Shown: one piece after another, positions 18,642 to 27,889 of the stretch
How positions within the stretch are numbered: position 1 is the first letter of the stretch
How the letters are laid out: the number at the start of each line of letters is the position of its first letter
Origin: Welwitschia mirabilis
Lineage: Eukaryota; Gnetophyta; Gnetopsida; Welwitschiales
Direction of reading: 5' to 3'
Assembly: GCA_051453625.1 (NCBI GenBank)
Contig: JBOZIK010000001.1
Location: forward strand, 221,285,827-221,315,673
DNA length: 29,847 nucleotides
Position numbers and translations under genes: made by a program
Notes under the pieces: model-generated
What the model was told of the DNA's origin: nothing
Seen by the model: the letters and a program-made list of their open reading frames with translations, nothing else
Databases searched by the model: none

Positions 18642-19873
18642 TATTAAGTTTTATTGTCNNNNNNNNNNNNNNNNNNNNNNNNNNNNNNNNNNNNNNNNNN
18701 NNNNNNNNNNNNNNNNNNNNNNNNNNNNNNNNNNNNNNNNNNNNNNNNNNNNNNNNNNCAAATTGATGTTAAACTAACATACTTAGTATAGGTTAATATA
18801 TTGTAAATATCTTAGGTAAATAAAGTTTCTACAAGTTAGAAGTAAATCAACATCCTCTTAAAATTTCTCTTGACCCACAAAATTGACGATATTGATAAAG
18901 GGTCGACTATATTTTAGTGGAGTTTACTAGACATAGATCTAGAATTTTCTATTAAAATCTATAGCACATTGACTAGAGTTCATAATAAGTCAACTAAACC
19001 TAGATCTAATATTTTTTGTCAAAATCTAAAAGGGATCAACTAGACTTGGATCAAATATAGTTGACTAGGCTCTAAATGGAATCAACCAAACCATGTGATG
19101 TAAGGTAATTGAGTCAACTAAAAGAAAGTAGGATTAAACAACTTTAGTAATAACAACCAATTAAGTCAACTAGATGATTCAAGGGATGAACTAGTCATAG
19201 AAAAAATAGAACTTTTCTAGATTATTTTCTAGCTACTAACCCTTTAATACCTGGTGGTTGAAGTAACAGATTCATTTTTTAATGTATAAAATCTGTTCTT
19301 ATATAATCTAAAAAATAAAAATCCTTAGAACAATTTTTTTAGTCAAAAATAAAAAGTGAACTCTTATACTATTGATAGTTATTATTAATCAAAAAGGAAT
19401 CCATTGCACTATAAGAACTTGTTATTGTAAACTTCTTTTTAAGTAGTGCATCCCATTCCTCTTGTACTTTAGATCTGGTAAAGCTAGTGCATTTAGAAAT
19501 ATTCTTCTTACTAAATCTTTGCTCTATAAAAATTGAGACTGAGCCTCAAAAAGTATGATTGCAAAGGTTATAGGTTGATCTAGAAACCTAAAAAGAAAGC
19601 AACAAGGATCTAGATCAGCTTGGGGTTGAAGCTGATAATTGAGAGTGAAGTAGAAGGATTTTCTTGAATCATTATAAATTGTTTTATCTAGTGCTTCTCT
19701 TGGGTATTTTTATTTTATTTATTTACTTTTTCTTTTATTCATCTAGTTTTCATTTAATAGTAGTTACTCTTATTCTTAAATATATTATTATTTTCTTGCG
19801 ATCATTTTTACAAGAATAATTTTTATTTGGAAAACCTATTTACCCTTCCCCTTTAGGATTTATAGATCTTCCA
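18642..19873 (+). mobile_element. 3' LTR of the large copia element (with a 100-N gap)
   Basis: Starts TATTAAGTTTTATTGTC (TG to TA) right after the polypurine tract and ends CTTCCA at 19873, colinear with 8349-9497. It has the GTCGAC motif array (intact GTCGAC at 18902-18907), the TATATAAT box at 19300-19307 and the hairpin at 19614-19636. The gap at 18659-18758 falls within a phrase that is continuous in the 5' LTR, so the N run probably replaces little or nothing. Confidence 0.85.
19614..19636 (+). repeat. LTR hairpin, 3' LTR copy
   Basis: Same 8-base stem and 7-base loop as 9244-9266, unchanged. Confidence 0.7.
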
Positions 19874-20470
19874 TCATGTTTTTTTTCTTATTAACTTTTT
19901 CCTAAAAGATCATTATTTTATTTGATATAGTTTACATAATTAAGAATATCTAAAATTTTAACAAAGCCAGAATGATTAGTAAGTAAAGATTTGTTGTGAA
20001 AGATTGAGAGCTTTTCTTCTATAGGATGGTGATAAAGGAAGCATCATTAATTTATTGTTTTCATTGATTTCTAATTCATTTTCCATTTTCTTCTTTGTTG
20101 CATTAAAGACTATTATTATAGATTTCTTATTACCACTATGATACTCCATCTATCTATGACATAATAGGAAGTGGGATAAAAAGATCTTCCTAGAAGTAAT
20201 GGATCACCTTCTTCTTTATTAATTTAAATCATAACCATATATACTAGGTAGTAATTGTTTTTAATTTGAATTACTAAATATCTAATAAATCCTATGGGTC
20301 TTTTAATGGTTGCATTATCTATATTTAATAGAATTTGTATTGGCTCTATACTATTTTCTAACCTAAATGTTTTGCATATGTAAATTGGCATAACATTTAT
20401 AATAGATATAATTTAATTAAAGACTTTTTAATTGTTTTGTTTTCTTCTAATACAACCCTTATAGTTGTAG
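19874..20470 (-). pseudogene. pro: Ty3/gypsy retropepsin, decayed
   Basis: On the minus strand, NVMPIYICKTFRLENSIEPI (from about 20395 down) runs into IDNATIKRPIGFIRYLVIQI and, after one stop, GDPLLLGRSFYPTSYYVID (about 20206-20152). This is the plant gypsy protease profile (NVMP, the strand around KRP-G, and the PL-LGRPF loop). The catalytic Asp-containing loop just upstream is unrecognisable. FNATKKKMEN-like sequence follows, as in the linker toward RT. The frame stops at the right edge of the copia 3' LTR (19873), so RT is missing: the copia element appears to have inserted here, or a deletion ends here. Confidence 0.8.
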
Positions 20471-21700
20471 CCATAGGATCTTTAACTTCTATGTAGTTTT
20501 TCATGATTCATTTAAAGATAGATTATTCCATGAAAATGCAGTGAGGTATGACTTGTTTTTGATTTTCTCTTGATCAAATATTTTTACACCTTAGCATATT
20601 AAGGGGTTTTCTTGTAAGAGTTTCTAAAAACATAAGTTTATACTTACATCTTACATCATGGCTTAACTTATTTAACATAGGTGGAGTATTCAATCTTTCA
20701 AGTAATGTAGTGGCTCATTTCTTTTCTTGTTATACTTGATTTGTGTTGGTATTTAATTTCTCTTTAGAGTTTAAAGAAAAAATTTGGTATTCAACTATTT
20801 TAATGTCATTATTATAATTTTTTTTCTCTTTATTATATGGTATTGAGATTTCTCTAGTTAGGTTACTATGAAGTGCACTTTTAATCATTATTTTCCAATT
20901 CTTTTTAAGATCATTTGGGTTAGGAAGGGTTGGGGAAGAAAGGGCACCTTGGGTTTTGTTATTGTAATATAATAATAAGAGTTTTATTCTTTTACTTTGA
21001 CTTTCAACGAGTTTTTTAATTCTATCTTGAATTTTTTTTAAGTTTTTTTATTGAATTATGAGATAAATAATCTTATTTACTTTAAAAATTAAAAAAACAT
21101 GATTAAAACTTTTAGTTTTTAAATCTATTTTAAAAGAGGTTTTAAAGGTATCTAGGGGTTATTATTGCTTTATTAAAATTATTAATTTTTAATTCATATT
21201 AGACCTTTAGTTAAAACCATAAAATTCTTAGAAAACCATATCTTTACAAGTGGATGATGTTGAACATAATTTGATTGTACGAAAATCATCTTCACAAATT
21301 TTATAAAGGGATTAGGGAGATGATGATTTCTTATTTATTGACTTGGCATTATCTCTAGCTCTAGTGTGTCATCTAAAGCAATGATTAAATATTTTTTGAA
21401 GTTAGTATGCCTAATTATTTTATCATGTTACACTTTCTTAGGATCCTTTAGCATTTGACTTATTGATTTGCATTTCCTAGGTGTTGGTTTTAGCTAAGTT
21501 TAACTAATTTCTAGAAACTCTTGTAAATACGTTTAAGCATTTCTAAAATTAGTTTAATAAGATTATCTTTATAAGAAAAATCTAAAAGTTGATTTATTTA
21601 AATATTCATTCCACAATAGAAATGCTCAATCAATTCTTTCTTTTAGAAATCATTCCTTGGATGAGATAATGATGCTAAAAGAAATGTTTCATAAGTTGTT
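20470..21700 (-). pseudogene. gag: Ty3/gypsy Gag, truncated and decayed
   Basis: Near its upstream end the minus strand reads YETFLLASLSHPRNDF, stop, KKELIEHFYCGMN (about 21690-21610), matching the Gag signature YEAWERFK..L..CPHH...ELIE.FY.GL of plant gypsy elements. LLDFSYKDNLIK follows, as expected. Further down the frame is broken and only weakly readable (for example ERLNTPPMLNKLSHD near 20690). N-terminal Gag, leader and primer site are absent: block A ends at about 21701, directly at mid-Gag, suggesting an internal deletion. Confidence 0.68.
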
Positions 21701-22446
21701 TGTTGTGATGTGAATTTATGCAATCTTGAATTTCTTTAGATAAACTTATAAATCAAATAACTTGCAGAAAACACACACTAGTATAGATAGAGTCCACCCG
21801 AATGTCATAATCCCAATGAAGGCACTAGGCTTAGAGTTAGAGAATTGATTTCTAAAGATATTTTTATTCTTTTATCTTTTAATAACTAAAAGTAAATAAT
21901 AAATTAAATGTAATGCAAGTGAATAGAAATGAAATGCAAATGGAAATAAAATGAGTTCTATTTGGTTTCTAATTTTTCTATCACAAGAACTAGCTCTCCA
22001 TAATTTAGATCAATTAAGAAGACTACTTAACTTATTCCTAACCAACATGAACTATGAGATATACCAAGTAAAATAATGAATGCAATGTGAATGGAAATGA
22101 AATAAAAATGAAATCTAATACTAACCAAAGTTAATCTTAATAATTTTTCCCTTATAATCTAGATAAATCACAGAGTTATTACTTGAAACTATGATTAATG
22201 TAAACCATAAGAAACATACATAGAATTGAAATGAAAATAACAATTATATTGATTTAAAGAGTATTTGGATTAATTCAAAAACTTTACATCCACTTATAAT
22301 AAAATAGTAGCACCTCAATGGAAGAGACTCAGCCTAACAATAAAGAATCCCTTTTTTGTAGCTATTAGATAGATCTCTTATTCTTTAATCTTCCATCATA
22401 AGCATATTTGATACAAAAGATGAATTGGAAGTGAGAAAAAGGGAGG

Positions 22447-22454
22447 TATTTATA
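22447..22454 (-). promoter_or_regulatory. TATA box in the minus-strand block A LTR
   Basis: Minus strand TATAAATA, then CCTCCC, in the conserved block A position. Confidence 0.6.
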
Positions 22455-22784
22455 GTTTTACATTGGAAGTTCTAGAAACATAACCCTAGAAATTGGTGAA
22501 GACACCCTAGTATCCCTAATATGATGCATGACCCCATTAAAAGATAATTTAGTCTTACATATATAAAACAATTGTCATCCTGACTATCGTGGGGATGACA
22601 CTAGGAACGATGCCTACTAATAATAGATAATTAATCAACTTCCGTCTCTTCATTCGAACCCATAGTTATCATTGTCCCTTATGTCATGAAGACGACAATG
22701 GAGATGACACTCCCCCTGAAAAGGTACTTCATTGACTCCAAGATCCAATTCAAATTGCTATTACTATAGGTTAATACTATGCTA

Positions 22785-22808
22785 TCATCCCCTCTATTGT
22801 GGGGATGA
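22785..22808 (-). repeat. Hairpin-forming U3 motif
   Basis: TCATCCCC and GGGGATGA separated by 8 bases form a perfect inverted repeat. Related motifs recur at about 22576-22600 and 22666-22715, and at the left part of the other block A copies (for example 28130-28150). Confidence 0.6.
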
Positions 22809-23210
22809 CAGTGGAGATGATACCCTTTCAAAGCTCCTCAAGTAAAGCAAATCAGCCATCTTTATCATTAATCTTTATTCAACATACTAAGTACTAGAAC
22901 ATGCCTGAAATACCTCTAATTATGTCAAGAATTACATGTTTTCATAATCATCTCATCGACTCTCCATAATCAATAAAATTGCATCCAAACCTATATAAAT
23001 GTCCTACAAGAGTACTCCAGATATACTATCAAATTCCTATAAATTAGCATCACAACATAGCCCTCTACTTAGCCTTGTCAGTCTCTGACAAAGTGGGTGA
23101 TCAACAATATTGTAAGCCAATTTAACTAATATAATCATCAACTAGGAAAAATGGAGTTTGAGTTCAATTTTAACATGCAGGAAGAGATAATAAAAAGCCA
23201 TTAACTAACA

Positions 23211-24186
23211 CAATTACTGATGTATTCATAAGTCCCCTCCTTAAATACATCACAATAGAATAAATGAATTTATACACATAACAAATTATAAAATGTAATA
23301 ATAATAGTTCAGAAAATAATAATGTATAAGCATAATTTGAAAAAGTAATGCTGAAACTGATGTATAATACTTAAGTAGTAATAATATCAAAGAATGATGC
23401 ATGAAAAGTTCATTAATGTTTTCTACAAGTGTAAAATAAAAGAATAATCATGTCATTCTTTTCCTTTAGATGATTTAAAACATAGCTATTGGAAAATCAG
23501 TGAGTGTGCTACTATACTCTTACTAAATAAAGTCCATGAAATGCATTCAAGTAACATGAAATCATATCCAAACAACTCATCATAAATATGTTTCATGAAA
23601 GTTTAAAATGATTCTTTTAAATTTAAAATTAAAAATTATTTCTTAATATCTCAAAAAAAATCTCATAGAGTTGTCTATTATGGGGATGATAGACATGAAA
23701 CGTTAGTGTTCAAACTAAGATGTTTGAATAGATTAGTAAAAATTCAAAAAATTCTGACATCAAGCAAGTAGTAGAAAAGTAGCAAAAAAATAGAAGAGAG
23801 GTAGAAAGTAAAGAATAATCTTAAAAAACATGACCATAGGGAAGAAAACTATGAGACCATAACAATGCATTAAGTAAAAGGAAGCAAGGCTCAAAAGTAT
23901 TCTGCGAATGTATCCTAAACTCAATGAGAATTCAAGATCTATAAGTGGATGTATGCACAACCAAAAGCAAAATAGAAAAATATTAGCATAAAACAAAAGG
24001 AACACATCAATCAAAATGAAAAAATGAAAGAAAGGCATCAAAAATAAAGTTTTTAAAAGAAAAAAACCCTTATAAAGAAAAACTAGAAGTGAAAATAAAA
24101 ATACAACGAGAAAACAACCAGTTAATCAAGTCCCAATTATTGTATGGAAAAAGATACATAAATGACTTTGAAAATTTCAATAAAAA
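23211..24186. other. Non-coding repeat-like DNA
   Basis: The plus strand is purine-rich, with many AAAAT/GAAAA runs. Open minus-strand frames at 23760-24041 and 24070-24258 encode Phe/Leu-rich sequence that is simply the complement of A-rich DNA; no domain recognised. Possibly long LTR or untranslated repeat sequence. Confidence 0.5.
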
Positions 24187-24502
24187 AACTAAGAAAAACA
24201 TAACGAAAATGAACAAGTAGGAACATGAAAAAGATTGCTGACCTACCCGAAATTCCACCCTAGCAAAGTCCCTTAGAAGAAATCATAAAATCACATGATA
24301 ATGATGCATGATATAATGTAAAAATTCATAAAGCTCCATTCAAATAGGCAATGATTATGACGATGTCAAGTATGTCTAATGTTATCAAACAATGAATGAT
24401 AAGATAAAAGGCTGTTAAAACAGGAACTTATAAGCTATCATCTCAAAACAATACTACAATCCAAAAAGTAGAGTGATCATGTGGAAGTATGATAAATAAA
24501 GA
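24187..24502 (+). repeat. Tandem segment, copy 1
   Basis: About 315 bases repeated at 24625-24940 with offset near 437 and roughly 90% identity by eye. It includes the shared phrase GACGATGTCAAGTATGTCTA. It runs to the edge of the 24503-24622 gap. Confidence 0.85.
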
Positions 24503-24622
24503 NNNNNNNNNNNNNNNNNNNNNNNNNNNNNNNNNNNNNNNNNNNNNNNNNNNNNNNNNNNNNNNNNNNNNNNNNNNNNNNNNNNNNNNNNNNNNNNNNN
24601 NNNNNNNNNNNNNNNNNNNNNN
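24503..24622. other. Assembly gap (120 N)
   Basis: No sequence; flanked by the two tandem copies. Confidence 0.95.
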
Positions 24623-24624
24623 AC

Positions 24625-24940
24625 AACTAAGAAAAACATAATAAAAATGAATAACTAGGAACAATAAGAAGATTGTTGACTTACCTGAAATTCCACCTAG
24701 CAAGATCACTTGGAAGAAATCATAAAATTATTTGATAATAATGCATAACATTAGGTAAAAATTCATAAAGCTTTATTCAAATAGGAAATGATTATGACGA
24801 TGTCAAGTATGTCTAATGTTATCAAATAATGAATGATAAGATAAAAGGTTATTAAAATAGAAACTTATAAGCTATCATCTCAAAACAACATTAGAGTCCA
24901 AAAAGTAGAGTGATCATGTGAAAGTACTATAAATAAAGAA
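24625..24940 (+). repeat. Tandem segment, copy 2
   Basis: Second copy of 24187-24502. It continues beyond 24940 into unique sequence. Confidence 0.85.
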
Positions 24941-25183
24941 ATAAAACGAGTCTAGAAAACAAGTAATTCCTCTGATGATACCAAGGACATTACTAGTCTC
25001 ATAGCATCTAAGTACAATTTGATTATACCATGATGAGGGGAGTGCAACCACTGTTAGAGGAGTAAGAACCCACATAGCATAGCCAACTGACCCCCTAATG
25101 GAGTTTACACAGCTATTATATCACACTGCCAAAGGTCCCTCTTGGGAATATTTGCCCTAGTGCGCTTGCAGTAGGATATCATG
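24941..25183. other. GC-richer non-coding segment
   Basis: Compared with its surroundings this stretch is less AT-rich and better balanced (for example ACTGACCCCCTAATGGAG and CCCTAGTGCGCTTGC). No frame or RNA fold was recognised. It has the look of a conserved part of a long LTR, but I could not place it in a family. Confidence 0.4.
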
Positions 25184-25217
25184 AAGGCCATGTTTTAACA
25201 TGAAAGAGCATGGCCTT
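25184..25217 (+). repeat. Inverted repeat / hairpin
   Basis: AAGGCCATG (25184-25192) and CATGGCCTT (25209-25217) form a perfect 9-base stem with a 16-base loop. A T-rich run follows, so it superficially resembles a terminator, but this is plant repeat DNA. Confidence 0.65.
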
Positions 25218-25234
25218 TATTTCTTTTTTTTTTA

Positions 25235-25261
25235 TTTCTTTCTTTCTTTCTTTCTTTTTTT
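25235..25261 (+). repeat. CTTT microsatellite
   Basis: Uninterrupted (CTTT)n flanked by T runs from 25221 to 25261. Confidence 0.85.
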
Positions 25262-26100
25262 AATGAATCCACATGTCTAAATACTTATAAGAATAAATGT
25301 GAAGTCATGAGATGAATAATAATGAAGCACATGCTAAATCAACTAATTACTCACGTCATTGAAAGAGAACAAAAGAACCAAGGCATCTTTCTTCAAAATG
25401 AAGTTCATAGATATACTAATGTCTAAAGATTGGATGAAGTCAATCTTATCATTTAAAATGTCCAAGTAAAATATTTACTAATCATCATAACTTCATAAAG
25501 TAAAACATTAGTCAAGTTAAAGATGTTCAAATGATAACATGACATTTATCAAAATAATTAGCTAAGGAAGAATTTAGATAATGACAGGAGGAAAATTCCA
25601 ATACAAGTGCTTCTATCATGTTCAAGATTAATTGATAGATNNNNNNNNNNNNNNNNNNNNNNNNNNNNNNNNNNNNNNNNNNNNNNNNNNNNNNNNNNNN
25701 NNNNNNNNNNNNNNNNNNNNNNNNNNNNNNNNNNNNNNNNNNNNNNNNNNNNNNNNNNNNNNNNNNNNNNNNNNNNNNNNNNNNNNNNNNNNNNNNNNNN
25801 NNNNNNNNNNNNNNNNNNNNNNNNNNNNNNNNNNNNNNNNNNNNNGATAAAACATAAAAGTTATGCAATCATTTTGAAGTAAAATCAATTGGAATTAAAG
25901 AGAGTAAAATTATAAATCTTTGATAGCACAATTTTTAAAATCCAAATAAGAGAGAAAGAAGTGATATATTTCATTGACAAATAATCTCTTGTGAAAACAA
26001 TGTAAAGCATTAGTATAATTATATAATTTATTCAAGGTACTACTCAAAGAATGAAGCCAAGAAGTTTTTAAGGGCTTTTAAGGATGTTAAATAAGATTGA
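25262..26100. other. Non-coding DNA with a gap (25641-25845)
   Basis: No coding frame, LTR end or RNA gene recognised. The 205-N gap makes all crossing frames meaningless. Confidence 0.5.
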
Positions 26101-26722
26101 NNNNNNNNNNNNNNNNNNNNNNNNNNNNNNNNNNNNNNNNNNNNNNNNNNNNNNNNNNNNNNNNNNNNNNNNNNNNNNNNNNNNNNNNNNNNNNNNNNNN
26201 NNNNNNNNNNNNNNNNNNNNNNNNNNNNNNNNNNNNNNNNNNNNNNNNNNNNNNNNNNNNNNNNNNNNNNNNNNNNNNNNNNNNNNNNNNNNNNNNNNNN
26301 NNNNNNNNNNNNNNNNNNNNNNNNNNNNNNNNNNNNNNNNNNNNNNNNNNNNNNNNNNNNNNNNNNNNNNNNNNNNNNNNNNNNNNNNNNNNNNNNNNNN
26401 NNNNNNNNNNNNNNNNNNNNNNNNNNNNNNNNNNNNNNNNNNNNNNNNNNNNNNNNNNNNNNNNNNNNNNNNNNNNNNNNNNNNNNNNNNNNNNNNNNNN
26501 NNNNNNNNNNNNNNNNNNNNNNNNNNNNNNNNNNNNNNNNNNNNNNNNNNNNNNNNNNNNNNNNNNNNNNNNNNNNNNNNNNNNNNNNNNNNNNNNNNNN
26601 NNNNNNNNNNNNNNNNNNNNNNNNNNNNNNNNNNNNNNNNNNNNNNNNNNNNNNNNNNNNNNNNNNNNNNNNNNNNNNNNNNNNNNNNNNNNNNNNNNNN
26701 NNNNNNNNNNNNNNNNNNNNNN
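26101..26722. other. Assembly gap (622 N)
   Basis: No sequence. Confidence 0.95.
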
Positions 26723-27338
26723 TTTTAAAGGAAGAGATTAAGATATAGAAGAAATAGACTCTTCAAAATGATGGATGTTATGAGAGTCAAGAAAAGAAAC
26801 ATGGCCTTGAGAATTATATGAAGGTGTAATTGAAAGAGATGGAGAAAGGTTATGATTATCAAGGTCATAAGGTAAGGTGAAAGTGGAAGTAGAAATGGAA
26901 GGAATGATGTGATTTAAAATTATATTTGAAGGCATAGGTGAAAAGGATGTAGAAGTATGGGTAGAATGAACAAGTCTTTCCTCTATGAAATTTTAATTAA
27001 TCTCTATGGGTCCTTTATTATGATTAGTTTCTTCACTATTGACTTGATCATTAGTTGGTTGGATTATTTCTTCACTTTCTTATCATTATTGGTAACTAAA
27101 TCTTCCTTCTCTTATTGAATAGTTTTCATTCTCTAGGTTATTAAATTCATTGAAAATATTATCAAGAGAGATAATAGCATCATCTTCATCATTGATTAAA
27201 AAGTTATCAAATTTTTCATGAATGGATTTCTCATCTCGAGTATCTAGTAGGAAATGGATGATAGGGATATAATCTGATACCTCAATATCATTATCTCATG
27301 AATAATCATTCTCATCTTGATTGTTGAAAGATTGAGTT
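26723..27338 (-). pseudogene. Unidentified acidic, Ser/Asn-rich reading frame, decayed
   Basis: One minus-strand frame stays readable for about 200 codons with only a handful of stops (one after YS near 27296, three adjacent after FSYQ near 27090, one after IEIN near 26995). From high to low coordinates it reads IHEKFDNFLINDEDDAIISL, FNEFNNLENENYSIREGRF, then a Ser/Thr/Pro-rich part SISTSTFTLPYDLDNH and SQGHVSFLDSHN; the last 65 codons (26935-26738) are open. Same phase throughout, so this is a real former coding sequence rather than chance. I do not recognise the family. A retroelement spacer region (for example between Gag and protease) is possible. It enters a gap at both ends. Confidence 0.5.
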
Positions 27339-27724
27339 NNNNNNNNNNNNNNNNNNNNNNNNNNNNNNNNNNNNNNNNNNNNNNNNNNNNNNNNNNNNNN
27401 NNNNNNNNNNNNNNNNNNNNNNNNNNNNNNNNNNNNNNNNNNNNNNNNNNNNNNNNNNNNNNNNNNNNNNNNNNNNNNNNNNNNNNNNNNNNNNNNNNNN
27501 NNNNNNNNNNNNNNNNNNNNNNNNNNNNNNNNNNNNNNNNNNNNNNNNNNNNNNNNNNNNNNNNNNNNNNNNNNNNNNNNNNNNNNNNNNNNNNNNNNNN
27601 NNNNNNNNNNNNNNNNNNNNNNNNNNNNNNNNNNNNNNNNNNNNNNNNNNNNNNNNNNNNNNNNNNNNNNNNNNNNNNNNNNNNNNNNNNNNNNNNNNNN
27701 NNNNNNNNNNNNNNNNNNNNNNNN
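27339..27724. other. Assembly gap (386 N)
   Basis: No sequence. The 60 bases before it are repeated exactly after it. Confidence 0.95.
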
Positions 27725-27889
27725 ACCTCAATATCATTATCTCATGAATAATCATTCTCATCTTGATTGTTGAAAGATTGAGTTAAGTTATTATGATCTC
27801 CATTTGCTCATCTCCTAATGAGTAGGATGTTGAAGTTTGATCCAAAATTTCATCTTTAAGTTAAAAGCAAGAATCATTATCATTGTTGC
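27725..27889 (-). pseudogene. Upstream part of the unidentified minus-strand frame
   Basis: Begins with the exact 60-base repeat of 27279-27338, then adds upstream minus-strand codons such as LKDEILDQTSTSYSLGDEQM, again acidic and Ser-rich, with one stop and a one-base shift relative to the main frame. It ends where block A sequence begins at about 27890. Confidence 0.45.

Larger units (their letters stand above)
8349..19873 (+). mobile_element. Ty1/copia LTR retrotransposon, nearly full length, decayed
   Basis: The order is 5' LTR, initiator-Met-type primer site, Gag, protease, integrase, RT, RNase H, extra 3' ORF, polypurine tract and 3' LTR. Protease-integrase-RT order defines Ty1/copia. 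Large LTRs, a long Gag with coiled coil and two knuckles, an extra ORF after RNase H, two polypurine-like tracts and repeated palindromic LTR motifs fit the Sirevirus lineage (inference). The LTRs differ at about one base in five by eye, so insertion is old or the LTRs are not a pair. Internal duplications (gag-protease, integrase) coincide with gaps and inflate the length to 11.5 kb; without them about 9 kb remains. No convincing 5-base target duplication was found (flanks AGCAT and TCATG). Confidence 0.88.
21701..23210 (-). mobile_element. Gypsy-type LTR, block A copy on the minus strand
   Basis: Colinear on the minus strand with block A: the GGCTAAGTAGAGGGCTATG segment (about 23080-23060), TCATCCCC/GGGGATGA motifs (22570-22830), TATAAATA at 22447-22454, CTTCCATTGAGG leader, T-rich TTGCATT U5, and a CACAACA end at 21701. 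Gypsy gag and protease follow on the same strand, which is the best argument that block A is a gypsy LTR. The upstream terminus at about 23210 (TGTTAGTTAATGG on the minus strand) is a guess. Confidence 0.62.

Noticed and set aside
8344-19878. Target site duplication CATG around the large copia element
   Set aside because: CATG at 8346-8349 and 19875-19878 would need LTR ends that do not fit TG...CA or the alignment of LTR copies; four bases can match by chance.
23760-24258. Phe/Leu-rich minus-strand frames suggestive of membrane proteins
   Set aside because: A-rich plus-strand DNA always gives Phe/Leu-rich complements; no start context, conserved motif or second copy supports coding.
25184-25250. 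Hairpin followed by T run as a transcription terminator
   Set aside because: Rho-independent terminators are bacterial; the setting is plant retrotransposon DNA.
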